From Ascaphus truei (taxonomy: Eukaryota > Chordata > Amphibia > Anura > Ascaphidae), in NCBI GenBank assembly GCA_036426205.1, contig CM071570.1:48720629-48784628 (forward strand): a DNA stretch of 64,000 bases, read 5' to 3'. The notes under the pieces were generated by a model. That model saw only the letters and a program-made list of their open reading frames with translations, made no database searches and was not told the origin of the DNA. Positions 1 through 10,850 of the stretch are shown here, piece by piece. How positions within the stretch are numbered: the stretch's first letter is position 1; each line of letters starts with the position of its first letter. Position numbers and translations under genes: made by a program.

Positions 1-249
1 AACAAGCAAGACACAAACTGATTACAGTACAGTATATGTTTACAGACATAAGATAAAAAGAGGAAGAGTGTCAATATATTAGTAATCAATAATTCATCAA
101 AACTTTATTACCAAATTGTGACTGGATAATACACCAGTCCTAGTAGAACCCTAATACTGTACATAGACAGCATTATACTAGATACCAGCCATATGTGGGT
201 ATGTCCCATGATACTACCAGCCTACTGGCACCATGCTAATAACGAAATC
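1..249. other. Unassigned AT-rich sequence
   Basis: No coding signal, hairpin or recognisable repeat was seen in this stretch. It lies just beyond the stop codon of the minus-strand open repeat array that ends at 250. Confidence 0.5.
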
Positions 250-443
250 TCAAACCGTTAGACATGTTAAATTAGCCACTGATCTATGTTTGAGCACCAT
301 ACAGATTTTTTTCTGATTAATTCTGTTGTCTAACGTGGGAGCCTTGGAATCTGCTATGGATACATAAGGCTCTGCAAGAGAATCAGTGTGCAGAAAACTG
401 GTCTTTGCAATGGGGGTCATAGAATCAGCAGAGAATGCATCAG

Positions 444-1428
444 TGTAATGCCTTTATGCCCGCAGACCTGGCCAGTCCCCGGTACTGAGGTGGGTAAGGG
501 TATAACACGCACCCACAGCAGTGAGGGCGTCCCCGGAGTGTGGTAGTAGCGTTGCCGGGCCTGGAGAGTGAGGGTTAACGTAATACTTGCTGAGTCCGGG
601 GTGCCAGAGGTCGGAGGGTAAAGTCCAAGTGTCAGAGTCCAGGGGTTGGAGAGAGCAGCGTAGTGATGTCCGAAAGCCAGGGTCCAAGGGCAGGAGAGAG
701 CAGCGTAGTCAAGTCCAAAGCAGAGTTCAAGTTCAAGCCAAAGGAATCCAAACAGGGGCAGGGACAGGAACCAGGGCTGAAACAGACAAGGGAGCTAGGC
801 ATAGACACTGCACACACAGGAGCTACAGGAAAGCTATGCAGAGCAAGGACTGAGAGGACAGAGTGGGGTTATATGGGAAGGAGGACCAATAGGGATGCAG
901 GGAGGAGCAGAGGTTTGAGTAGGGACTTGCAGGGATAGGTCAGTGAGAGCAGGGGAGGATACAGGGAGGTAATCAAGAGTTATAGCCTGCAACAGACGGG
1001 GGGCGGAGCCAGAGCATGGGGGCGGCAAGTAACTAGAGCGGGTGCGCGCACCCTCTGTAACCCTGCTATGCACGCGCACCGTGCGTGCACCAGACCGTGG
1101 GGGAAGGCCAGCAGAGGATGTGCACGGGAGAGGAGACAGAGGGGAAGGAGGAACGGAGGAACCAGGTAAGGAACGGACAGGGATGAGAGAGGCACACAGA
1201 GGAGCGCGTGACCCACGATTGGAAACCCGCGATCGTAAACGCGCGTGCTGGGTGAGGGAAGCGCGCGCATGCGCAGAGTGTGAGCCTGGGCGTGCGGACC
1301 GTGCCGTGGAGGAACGGCTGAGGGAGGAAGGTAGAGATTGGGGATGTAGGGGAGCGGAGGGACTAGGCACTGTGGAACCTGAGGTGACGGAGACACGCTG
1401 GGAACTGCGAGTCCTCCGATCCGTTACA
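444..1428 (-). mobile_element. Solo LTR, Ty3/gypsy-like, with 5-bp target duplication
   Basis: On the minus strand the element begins TGTAACGGATC and ends GGCATTACA, so it has TG...CA ends. ATCAG occurs at 439-443 and again at 1429-1433 (CTGAT on the element strand), a perfect 5-bp target-site duplication. The 985-bp interior has no gag or pol coding, only a GC-rich promoter-like half with NRF1-type sites and a pyrimidine-rich half. Its last 130 bases match the 3' end of the LTR at 52249-54111 (CGGCAAGTATT, GGCAACGC, GTCTGCGGGCA). The long minus-strand open frame inside (834-1472) is a by-product of composition. Confidence 0.9.
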
Positions 1429-1433
1429 ATCAG

Positions 1434-1857
1434 ATACCACAGGGGAATTAAAACAAGTGCGCTTGTTTTCAAAGTGGAGCATAGGAATCAGCAACGATTA
1501 CATCAGGCTCTGTGCAGGAATCAATGAGCAGTAAATCTGTCTTTAAAGCAGGATCCTTTGAATCAGTAAGGATTATATAAGGTGCATGAAAATCAGTGAG
1601 ATATAAACCTGTCTTTGAAGTAGAAACCTTAGAGTCAATATTGGGTACCTCAAACACTGTAGAACAATTAGCTAGACATACACTTGTCTTTAGAGTGGAA
1701 GTTCCAGAATCATCAAGAGTTAAATAAGGTAATGTAGGGAAATCAGTCAGAGGAAAACTAGTCTTTGATGTGGGAATTTTAGGATTAGAAATGGGTACAT
1801 CAGAAACTGCTGAGGAATCAGCGAGAGGTAAACTTGTCTTAGACGTGGGAGACTTAG
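1434..1857 (-). repeat. 75-bp minisatellite, longest uninterrupted block
   Basis: About five and a half diverged units of 75 bp (one is 72 bp) lie head to tail. Each holds AAGACAAGT or a close variant, read as KTS on the minus strand, followed about 25 bases later by GATTCT or GATTCC (DS). All indels between units are multiples of three except the one near 1476. Further units lie at 2092-2180 and at 300-443 on the other sides of the two inserts. Confidence 0.75.
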
Positions 1858-2091
1858 GCTGCGCTTATAGTGCCTGGCGACGGTGATGCGATGCTGCTCC
1901 AAAACAAATCCATTGACTCCGTCGCAAGCGCTTATAGTAAGAGCGTCGGCGACGGAGCGACGTCGCAACCAAAAATTTTGAAGCCGGGTAAATTTGATTT
2001 TTTAGAGACAGTCACCACTTGTGACTGTCTCTAAACCAATCAGAGAGCGCTGCCCACTCTCTTCATGATGTCACTGGCCTTGTCAGAGAAC
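1858..2091. mobile_element. 234-bp MITE-like insert flanked by CTTAG
   Basis: Perfect CTTAG copies at 1853-1857 and 2092-2096 flank the insert, and removing it restores the surrounding reading frame. It begins GCTGCGCTTATAG and contains a second related block, GCGCTTATAGTAAGAGCG, about 70 bases in, both followed by GCGACG-rich sequence. A hairpin near 2005-2033 pairs TTAGAGACAGTCA with TGACTGTCTCTAA. No terminal inverted repeat joins the two ends, so I cannot place it in a transposon superfamily. Confidence 0.7.
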
Positions 2092-2399
2092 CTTAGAATC
2101 AGTAATAGGGACATCAAACACTGCAGAGTAACCAGTGACAGAGGAACTTAACTTAGAAGCAGGAGCCAAGGAAAATTTGTTTCTTGGCTCCTGGAAGGCA
2201 ACATTAGCTTGGAGGCCCAAGGAAAAAGAAAGGGGCTTTCCCAATGGGGTTAGGAGCAGTACTTGAAGCGTTGAATCGACCGTAGAGGGTCTGCACTGTT
2301 TGGCCCGAGCATTATATAACGATGCTCGTCTCCGATAGGAAGCGGACCCGCAGAGCTAAGGTATGGGTATATGATCACCAACCAGAGCCAGGGGACAGG

Positions 2400-2700
2400 A
2401 TCCAGTTAGAGAAATTGTAGTCTGGATGCAGGCAGAGGTCTAGGCAGCTGGCCAGCAAGAATGGTCAGGTCCAGTTCTGGGGTTGGCAACAGGGAATCCA
2501 AAGCAACATGACAGGTAACAAGGCTGGGATGGAGACAAACAGGAACGTGCAACAAGACTAAGGAAACCGGAACCAGAAACAGGACTAGTACACAGGAACA
2601 AGAACTGTCAGGGTCCGGGACACACGGAATAGAATACCATGCTCGGGCACGATCTGGGAGTAACTGATTACTATTTAAAGCCCTCAAACAGGTGCTGCAA
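2400..2700 (-). repeat. LTR-like or retroelement leader sequence
   Basis: Read on the minus strand this stretch goes from TTTAAATAG through a pyrimidine-rich, TGTTCCTG-repeating segment resembling the downstream half of the gypsy LTRs elsewhere in the window. It ends at the acceptor-like site before the open repeat frame. No terminal repeats or target duplication were found, so the call is weak. Confidence 0.3.
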
Positions 2701-2991
2701 GTAAGTCCAGTATGTATGGTGCTCAGATTATATATGGCCCGAAAAACTTTCTGGATTGCTTTTAGTCATACATACCATATATACATTTAGATATTCAAAG
2801 GAGAAATAAGCGCCTAATGAGGTCCAAAGGATCGCCACATCTTGCAGTACAATAAATAAACTCCCTTAAGCAATATCAAATAAACAAGTTCAGAGGGGCA
2901 ACTTGCATAAAGGTGGAAGCCTAATGCCCGCCCTCCTCGTGGTTCAGCAAATCCAAGGTGTGCGATGTCCGTTGAGTGTAGAGATCTAGCA

Positions 2992-3169
2992 TAGTCAAAG
3001 AGAAGCATCGAGCACAACAACGATAGCAAAAATAGAAATAAAGCGCATAGGTGTGTTTTTTAACCAAATCCATGTGATACAATAAATTTCAATTTTTTAT
3101 TGGAGTCACCTCTTGATCTCACTGATTTTTTTTGCTATCGTGGTTGTGCTTCATGCTTCTCTTTGACTA
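2992..3169. repeat. Foldback with 42-bp arms
   Basis: TAGTCAAAGAGAAGCATCGA and the following bases (2992-3033) are the near-perfect reverse complement of 3128-3169, with a loop of about 95 bases. Outside the arms both flanks drift apart. It is probably the paired ends of a small non-autonomous element. Confidence 0.65.
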
Positions 3170-3279
3170 CGCTGGAACAGGTGCAGCCAATTACCAAGTC
3201 CAGGAAGAGGTTTGTCAGGAACCAAGATGGGCAAGTTCCAGAAAAACCCTGGATTGGAACCCGTACACCCTTCATGTTT

Positions 3280-3600
3280 GATATGTTTTAGACCTGGAAA
3301 ACACAAATGCAACCCAATCATTGCTGTAGTCCATGTCATCCGGGGAAAAACACATGTCACATGGACCAATAGGAAGCTGAACCAGGGGACGTCACAGCTT
3401 CCTATTGGCCTGCAGGGCCTGGGAGCTTTGAAAATCGTCAGTAATGGGAACTTTGGAGTGACTACCGGCACCTACTACGGAGGTATGTATCTCTGGAAAA
3501 AGGGGGTCCCCGGAGCTGAAATGAATGGGGTTCAGCTCCGGAGTCCCCCTGCTTCAATCCTGTATGAAAAAACTGAAGGAAAAAAAATGCATGCACCACC
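3280..3600. repeat. Interspersed repeat with internal palindromes
   Basis: An inverted pair, AATAGGAAGCTG and CAGCTTCCTATT, lies within 3369-3403. A second inverted pair (CGGAGCTGAA and TTCAGCTCCG) lies within 3508-3542. The block ending CCCCCTGCTTCAAT at about 3558 recurs in reverse orientation at 31963-32027, which shows it is a dispersed repeat. Confidence 0.6.
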
Positions 3601-3689
3601 TCTATAATTGGATAGATTTCTAGTTACATATACATGTTTTTGACACTCACCAGCGTCCTTGTCCTTACCCATTGAGTGCTGCGGAAATG

Positions 3690-4127
3690 GACTGGGGGGG
3701 GGGGGGGTCTCTGGAGAAGAATTGATGGTGATGTTCTGTTTCCATTTTGTCTATTCTGTTATGTCTTTAGTGTCCATTTTGTGTGTAAGAATGTGTGTGG
3801 TATGAATGAGTTTCACTCATAGTAGATTTACGACTATGCCTGTAGTTTACTCCCACATTCATGGTATATAAAAGTACCTGGTTCCTGTGGAGAGCTGTTT
3901 TAATCCAGTTCTAACCAGGTTTTAATGATTTGTAAAATGATTGGCTTAGAATAAGGGAGTATTTATTATATTCTGCCTAGTAAACTATTTTAAACAAAGG
4001 AATCTAAAATGTATAAAAAGCCTGCTTGGGCCCTCCCTTGGCAGAGAGTCTCATTGACTTTTGTGTGTCTATGCTGTTAAGGAAATAAACTACTCATTAT
4101 CTATGATCCCTTGTTTGTGAGTTTACA
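3690..4127 (+). repeat. LTR-like block with TATA box and poly(A) signal
   Basis: GGTATATAAAAG near 3865 is a good TATA box and GGAAATAAACTAC near 4080 a good poly(A) signal, spaced as in a retroviral-type LTR. A 13-14-base G run at about 3695-3708 is in the left flank. No matching target duplication or TG...CA pair could be fixed. Confidence 0.3.
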
Positions 4128-6430
4128 AACAACGACAGTACCTACTGGATTTTTGGGTAAGGTTTTTCTAAAGCAGTGGAAAGCTGAATGTGTTCCCGCC
4201 CTCGCAATTAGAGCATTCATTCTTAAATTTGCATCAACTCTCAAATGTGCAAAAGCTCTTGTTAAAGACCTAACAAGAACCTTTAAGCCCTTCTGCCGAC
4301 AACCAAAGGAAAGTGCAATGTCCTGGGCAGCATCATTAAAGCTGCAGTTCAAGCAATATCCTACATGTGTTTTACTATGAGAAAATACTTGTAGCATTTT
4401 TTTTAAGGGGAAAAAAATAAATTTTTAAAGACATTTTTAATGTATTCTAATGTAACAAGCATTTTTGTTTCTATAGCAACCATTTACAAAGTCACATCCC
4501 CTTCCTCTCTGAGACAGGCTCTGGCACACCCCTTTTGCCCTCTCTTTAACAGTGCACCAATTGTATCTGGTGCCTGCCTGGTCACATGTTCCACACAGAA
4601 CTTTGCATCTTGGGTACTCTTCTGCGGTACTAACAGTGATTTAGTAAACTCCCTAGCCGAATCTGTGCTGGTCGATCACAGAACGGATCGATCGGCAACT
4701 TAGCGAATCACTTGTTAGTGTGCAGATTATATAGATGCACATACTGAATGGAATTTTTATTTTTAAACGGCAGCTTAAACTGCTGCTTTAAAGAGGGCCT
4801 CAAATCAGCATTCTTACAATCCCATTACATCCCTGGCCTAACCACTAACCACTTTTTGATGCAATTGCTCATTGTAATTCCACCATTCATGCAATTCATA
4901 TATTTTATATGACCACAATACAATGTCCAAATACCTAAGAAACGCATTTTTCTGATGGTTTTTGACCTATTAGAATTGCTAAAATAGTGGATATTTGTTT
5001 TCAATTTCCAAAGGTCTTAGTGACTGGCTTCTCCTCCTCCCTTTTTCCTTTCCCATTATTCTCAACCAAGGTAATAACGTGAAAATTTCAACATAATCAC
5101 CCTTCCAAATAATTTATTTTATCACGACCGATAAATGTAAACTTAATGGACTCACCATGCACATATAAGCTTCCCTATGTGCCTTGCTCGTATGGACCTA
5201 GCAACCGCTTCTGAAATCGCACTACCACCAGCTGATTTCATTCTGCCTACACTCTGCGATGCCACTGTACTAGACACCTCAGCTTCTGTGTGTGTCCTCT
5301 CCCCCCCCCCTCCCCGAGAGGACATCCTGGTTACACCTGGTCTGGGTCTGCTGCCTTGACTCCAGAACTGCAGCACTGCCATTCTTTCTACTCTATGAAT
5401 TCCATATCCACCAAGACACACTCTAAACAGGAGGCCTAGAATGTCTCACTCTCAACCTTATGGATATTGCACTTGTAGAAGTGCTGATATCAGAGTTCTG
5501 ATCATTTACTATTAACTCTATTATTTGTACCTCAGCCAGAAGTCCTCACACCGCTCTGCCCATCTCTACTTATCATACAGCAGCTCCTCTATGGAAACCT
5601 GGGCCCTACCCTTCGTGGCCACGCTGACAGCCTAGATGATCAGATAAACAGAAAGAAGAAGGTGGACCTGATGTAGATTGTAAGATGCTAGATGCCCAGC
5701 ACACAGGTCCCACCAACTACTGCTTTTTACTTTGATCCAGACTCAAAACTCAGCTAAATCCTTCTCCTAACCACCAGCCCTCCGATTAGCACGCTATGTT
5801 TTCCTTCAAATATCCCCAGGGTAACCAGACTCCACCTCTCATCCTCCTTTAATGCACCTTTCTCGCCCCATTTCATAGGTATAACCTGCACAGGGCTGCA
5901 CGGGATTCCTAGATATTGGGTTAGAGGGCAATATATAGCTACTGTACATGATTTTGTAGTATAAATTACCAGAGAGAAATACCTGCAAAGAAAATGTGCT
6001 GATAAGGTAGAAACTTGAAGTGAAACCAAAAGTAAAATTCTGAAAAATGTAGTAAATATATTTCATGAAAGGAACAGCACATATTAGAAAATGTGCAGAA
6101 TTTCATCGTTCCGTTTCTTAAGCTGTAAATTTAAGAACTGACTTTGAGAAAACCATGAAAGTAAAGGTGCTGCTTGAGAGAGAAGATTTATGTACAAACT
6201 CATTAAAGGGTGTAACAGATACAAAAAAACTTTGGGTGGGTTCGCTGTGCGGGAACAATGAACATTTCCTTTCTCTTTGTTGCAGAGCTGTCACGTCCCA
6301 AGCTTGCTGTCAGTGAGCTGCAGGACCGCTATTGTTCCCTTGCCCTCTCTTCACCCAACCTTGTTTCTCACATAAAACATGTCTCACTAAGGAAAAGTTC
6401 AAAGTTCTATCAGCTGTATTGGTCCTAGAG
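4128..6430. other. No gene seen; scattered repeat remnants
   Basis: Around 4770-4800 there is a small palindrome, GGCAGCTTAAACTGCTGC. Small open frames occur on both strands but none shows family motifs or codon structure. Nothing else here supports a feature. Confidence 0.4.
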
Positions 6431-6439
6431 AAATGTAGA

Positions 6440-6660
6440 TTTATTGTAGGCCTTTTAGGGGTCTTACTGTACATTAGATTTCTTCATACAGTAGATAAGA
6501 GAATACTGTACAGAACTTTCAAAACCTCATAGGTTTCTTCTTTAAGTGTAGTGCCCTTGAAGAAGAAAACTATGAGGTTTTGAAAGCTCCATGCACTCTA
6601 ATTTCATATATGAAGAAACCCTTCCGTTGGTCTTCTAAAAGGTATCACATCCTACAATGA
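6440..6660. mobile_element. Small foldback carrying two inverted PLE-tail motifs
   Basis: The minus strand from 6543 down and the plus strand from 6555 up read almost the same: CTTRAAGAAGAAA, then CCTATGAGG or CTATGAGG, then TTTTGAAAG. The outer parts (ATTGTAGG...TTTTAGGGGTCTTA against its diverged reverse complement up to 6655) also pair. The shared motif matches the Penelope-type tail at 12816-12845, so this looks like two 5'-truncated PLE ends in head-to-head orientation. Confidence 0.5.
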
Positions 6661-7819
6661 GGGACAAGAAACAGAATCTTTATATAGTTGGACATATGCA
6701 GTGGTATTACATATTGATTTACATTGCAGCATGTTCAGTTTTGTAATGTATTTTAGCAATATAATGAAATTGATAACAGTATGGTAGGCTTTTAAAAATA
6801 AGTTTAACTCCTGCAGTGCTTCTCATAGGGCTATTGCAATATCGCAACTTTAATAAACCGTTACTTTAATAATATTTTTTTTGTAATAGTGCTAATTGCT
6901 ACAATTTAAGAAGCACAGCCATATTGTGTTTTCAGTTAGATATGAGCCTTTTACAAACCACTACCAAAATCATTTTTTTATTTAGTGATATTTGTAAGGA
7001 GCAGTTTGGAGAGCTAAAATATTACTTAAATTATAAAACTGTGAAAGAATTGTAGAAAACGTGTTCAATGGGTAAGAATTCAGATTTTTAGCGCAACTCC
7101 AAAATAGGTTGCTCAATAGGGACCAATCAAATGAAACTCCAGGAAGTGCCGCAGGATTGCTCAGGTGATGCGCTTTTCCAATTTAAGAGTAATACCTTAT
7201 GGTGATCTCAATTTGTTATATTTACTATAACTAAAGCAGTGATTATATGAAAGCAAGTTGAATAACAACTCGGCAACACAATGCTGCCACTGTGAATATC
7301 CTTTAATAATGTGTTATGAAATACGGGTTGGTTAAAGTGACCATTAGAAGCTCTAAACCTCTCGTACCACTTCTATTATGTGTGCGTGGAACAATACCTT
7401 TCATTGAATTATTTCAATAGACATTGAACGTTCCATGCACTGCTATTGAGAAACACCTAAGATATGTATGATATAACAAGCCCGTCCTGCAGTTCTGTGA
7501 GGCAGGGGTCTAATATAATAACCTGCTTGAGTGAATTCAAGAGCCAGTGAAACACTGGATGCTTTAAATGGACAATACCAATTTTAAACATTACAAGTGT
7601 AGTTGGAGAAACCACTTGGGTCATCTTTTTTTTTATAAAATAGTTCTTCCTTTCTTCCTTAACAGAGCATGTATGTCATCAATTATATATGTTTGGCTAT
7701 ATTGCAATAATGCATATAGCTGCTAAAAAAAAAAGCTGTGTGTGCTGTGCACGCGCATAGTAAGTGAAACTTCTTTGACTTTTGTCACAGAAATTGACTT
7801 ATAACGCGCGTGCTCGGCA

Positions 7820-8480
7820 CACATGTGTCAGTCAGTGTACAGTATGTGTCAGTCAGTGAGTATGTATGTGTTTGTTTGTGTGTGTGTCAACCAGTGTATG
7901 TATCTGTGCCGGTCAGTGTATGTATCTGTACCGGTCAGTGTGTGTATTTGTGTCAGTCATTGTGTGTGTGTGTGTGTGTGTCAGTGTATGTCTCTCTCTC
8001 TCTGTGTTGTGTGAATGTGTCTCTGTGTCGGTCAGTGAGTGTATGTGTGTCAGTCAGTGTGCGTGCGTATGTGTGTCAGTCAGTGTGCGTGCGTATGTGT
8101 GACAGTCAGTGTGCGTGCGCGTGCGTCAAAGTGTGCGTGCGTCAAAGTGTGCATGCGTCAGTGTGTGTGTGTATGTGTTTATTGGCAGCAGTACCAGCAT
8201 CATGAATGTTGAGCGGGTGGGGGAGCTCACAGTGGGGGGGAAGGAATAGGCACATCATTCAGGGGCGGTGTTCGGTACATCACTGGGGTGTGCGCGTGCG
8301 TCAGAGTGTGTGCGTGCGCCAGAGTAAGTGTGTGTGTGTGTGTGTGTGTGCGTCAGAGTAAGTGTGTGTGTGTCATTGTGTGTATGTGTCAGTCAATGTG
8401 TGTATGTCAGTGTGTGCGTGTCTGTCAGTGTGTGTGTGTGTGTCTGTCAGTGTATGTGTATCTCTCTGTGTGTACCGTAT
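7820..8480 (+). repeat. GT-rich minisatellite
   Basis: Units such as TGTGTCAGTCAGTGTGCG and TGTGTATGTGTCAGTCA repeat in two blocks (7820-8190 and 8290-8480), separated by about 100 bases of GGGG-rich sequence. The long cysteine- and valine-rich frames seen in it are artefacts of TGTGTG reading as Cys-Val. Confidence 0.9.
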
Positions 8481-8589
8481 GTCTCTCTGTCTGTGTCCTG
8501 CCCCCTCTCTCCTGACTCCCCCCACCCCCGACGGAGCTGCAGACCCAGGGGGCTCAGTCTGAGTCTTCTGAGCAGATACCCCCCCACCC

Positions 8590-8690
8590 CCCGGCGGCGC
8601 ACTCAAGCTCCCCCCTTCCCCACAACCCGGCGGCGCGCTCAAGCTCCCCCCTTCCCCACCCCCCGGCGGCGCGCTCAAACCACCCTATTC
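8590..8690 (+). repeat. 36-bp GC-rich tandem repeat, about three copies
   Basis: GGCGGCGC begins at 8593, 8629 and 8665, giving an exact 36-bp period, with CTCAAGCTCCCCCCTTCC between copies one and two and between two and three. Confidence 0.85.
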
Positions 8691-8734
8691 CCAGGCTGTT
8701 AGGAGCGGCGCCGGCCTCCCTCCTCCTGTCCATC

Positions 8735-8940
8735 GGCATGGCAGCGGGCGGGGAACGGCGCCGCTGCCAGCCGCTTCTGCGCATGCGTGGCGCGCGGCAT
8801 GGTAGTGGGTGGGGAACGGCGCCGCTGCCAGCCGCTTCTGCGCATGCATGGCGCGCGGCATGGCAGTGGGCGGGGAACGGCGCCACTGCCAGCCGCTTCT
8901 GCGCATGCGTGGCGCGCGGCATGGCAGCGGGCGGCGGAAC
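8735..8940 (+). repeat. 61-bp CpG-rich tandem repeat with NRF1-like sites
   Basis: GGCATGGCAG-type starts fall at 8735, 8796, 8857 and 8918, an exact 61-bp period; the fourth copy is cut short. Each full copy contains CTTCTGCGCATGCGTGG or a one-base variant, close to the NRF1 consensus YGCGCATGCGCR. GC-rich palindromes (GGCGGCTATCGCCGCC at about 8965, GGCGGCTATAGCCGCC at about 9068) follow. Open frames on both strands through it are compositional. Confidence 0.85.
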
Positions 8941-9119
8941 AGCGGCGCCGTGGCAGTTAGGAGCGGCGGCTATCGCCGCCGGATGTGAGCAACTGGGTGT
9001 GGGTGTGTGGGAGGGTGAGAGGTGTGTGGGAGTGTGAGGGGTGCGGCGGCGATTAGGAGCGGTGCCGGCGGCTATAGCCGCCGCCGCCACATGTGCCAGG
9101 GGGCATGTGAGCGGAGCGG

Positions 9120-9375
9120 CGTCCATTACGTGACGTCACTTCCGTTTCACATTTCGCCCCCATCTATCCAGTTTTATCCCATCAGAGGTGCCACTAAAGA
9201 AGTTGCACTTCAAAAAATACCGCTAACATCAACATTTGCATTTATTAAGCTTTCTGTAAAGGCGTTAGAGATATTATTTACTCAGAGTGATACTGCCTGT
9301 CTGTGTGTCAGCCTCAGCCAACAATCGTTTCGCGCGCAAACGCGCTTTGTCAGACATTGACAAAGAGTTTTAGTT
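9120..9375 (-). mobile_element. PLE-like tail fragment with hammerhead-like motif
   Basis: On the minus strand CTGACAA (9353-9347) is followed by an extra A, a perfect five-pair hairpin GCGCG/CGCGC with a TTTG loop, and GAAA at 9331-9328. The G of the CTGANGA box at position 8 is replaced by A, and the bases after GAAA (CGAT) are not a palindrome, so a cleaving ribozyme is unlikely. A perfect CRE, TGACGTCA, followed by CTTCCG lies at 9131-9144. Confidence 0.5.
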
Positions 9376-9499
9376 TTGCGCACTAACACGCTTTGTGAAG
9401 ATTACCCTGGGAGCTTTTTTCCGGACATGCGCAGTAGCGCCAATGGTCTGACAGGCCACTGGGCTACCAACTTGGCGCCAGTGTGTCTACTCAGACATC

Positions 9500-9625
9500 G
9501 GATATAAAAGCCACAGAGGATGCCAGAGGTGTGAAGAACATTTGGGCAAGGTGACTAGGCTCAAATACCCATGTCCTGGGATGAATGGAGGTCCTCGGGA
9601 CCAGTGCATGCAGCAGGGCCCAGCA
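9500..9625 (+). repeat. Interspersed repeat, copy 1
   Basis: CAGAGGATGCCAGAG, CATTTGGG, GGCTCAAATACCCATGTCCTG in this order recur at 27690-27755 (CAGAGGATGCCAGAG, CATTTGGG, GGCTCAAGTATCCATGTCCTG). GGATATAAAAGCC at about 9500 is TATA-like, so this may be the transcribed part of an LTR. Confidence 0.55.
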
Positions 9626-10639
9626 GAGACCCGGACCTGACAGTGCAGAAAGAATCAGACAGACAGAGGCTACTACAGGGAGAGATTAGGGAGCTCAGCT
9701 GTACAGGAATTACACCAGGTCGGAGTGGGTAAGCTAACCCACAAAGGATTTAAACTGCAGTTATTTTGCCATCACTGTTTGATCTTTGTGAAGCACCAGG
9801 CCTGCAACGCACACAGTGTATGAGCTCCATCGATTGTGCTAGCACACCAGGATCTACAGGCCAGTACCCCATGATTGGGAGGCCGGACAGAGATAAAAGC
9901 TATTATTTGTTTGTACAGCGTTCGCACTGTTGGTATAGTTTGCTTAAGTATACATGTGTATGAAGTGATTCTGAGATTGAGCCATCGTACTGATTCATAT
10001 GAGACATGTAACACCACAAATTATAGCTATATGAGTATATAAAGCTTGTTATAATTCATTACCACTGTGTTGTGTCTAGTCACTACAGTCTCACACAACA
10101 TGCACCACATACTATAAGAATTAAACAGTAACCCATAGGACTCAGGCTCCCACCTCAGTGACAGGCCATAAATGTAATATAAAGGTAATTACAAAGGTAA
10201 TATAAAGGTAATATAAAGAGGGGTTACATGTACTGTATAATATATATTGTATTCAACACTCACTGCAGTCCACCTGTGCTGTGCTTCAAATAGGCTCAAC
10301 CATTATCCTCCTCGCTGCCACAATGGTGGAAAGAGTAAAGGCCAAACGTAGAGGAAATTATTTATATGGGGCCTATGTATCAAAGTATGTTTTGATGTAC
10401 TGCTCCATTTTGGAGCCAATTTGCTACAGTACATATGTAAGAACATTTTTTTACATTTGATGCAGCATTTTAAACTTATGCTACTTCAGATATGGGGAAT
10501 TTTGGGGGGCAAATAGAAGGGAAAAAGAATTGCGCACAGAGATGCAGATTGTGACACATCTCATTATAATATGTGCACATTGTAACTCTATCCCCAATTC
10601 CTGCTACTAACACCACCTAGGTCGCAAGCTTGGGCAGAT

Positions 10640-10850
10640 GGGGTAAAATTGGAGAACATACTAGGACCTGCAGATTGGTCATGCCGTGAAGTGGCTGCAG
10701 GCGTATAACCTTTTGGCCAAAGGGTTTAACTAAATGACCCTTTTTCATGAGCAGATAAGCACTGAGGTATTGTTGTGCTATATGTTGTGTCATTTTGTAT
10801 GATGCGCTGGCCTTTCTGGTTTTGTTTGTTCTTTAATACATAGATGTAGG
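10640..10850 (+). repeat. Dispersed repeat family R10, copy 1
   Basis: TAGGACCTGCAGATTGGTCA, CGTGAAGTGG, CTTTTGGCCAAAGGGTTTAA and CTAAATGACCC occur here in that order. Two tandem diverged copies at 20147-20520 carry the same landmarks. No coding potential is visible. Confidence 0.65.

Larger units (their letters stand above)
250..2355 (-). pseudogene. Interrupted 25-residue-repeat reading frame (unknown protein)
   Basis: On the minus strand a frame runs from an acceptor-like ACCTTAG (AG at 2356-2357) through a non-repeated part containing RRRASLYNARAKQ and LLLTPLGKPLSFSL. It then enters tandem units of about 25 residues with the pattern SKTSxPLxDSxxVxDVPIxDSKxPT, and ends at a TGA at 250-252. 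It is split by inserts at 1858-2091 and 444-1428. Removing the first insert with one CTTAG copy restores the frame exactly (TDSK-SPTSKTS). Two one-base losses near 1476 and 1453 still break it. I do not recognise the family. It could be a decayed exon of a repeat-rich protein or a reading frame of an old retroelement. The open frame and the clean excision are seen; coding status is inferred. Confidence 0.45.

Noticed and set aside
834..1472. A 212-codon minus-strand open frame, Pro/Ser-rich
   Set aside because: It lies almost entirely within the solo LTR (444-1428) and only its first codons belong to the repeat array. Composition explains it.
7810..8515. Cys/Val-rich frames up to 131 codons
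   Set aside because: They are direct translations of TGTGTG-type repeats.
8554..9126. A 190-codon minus-strand frame and overlapping plus-strand frames rich in Ala, Arg and His
   Set aside because: They follow the 36-bp and 61-bp GC-rich tandem repeats, open on both strands with no family motif.
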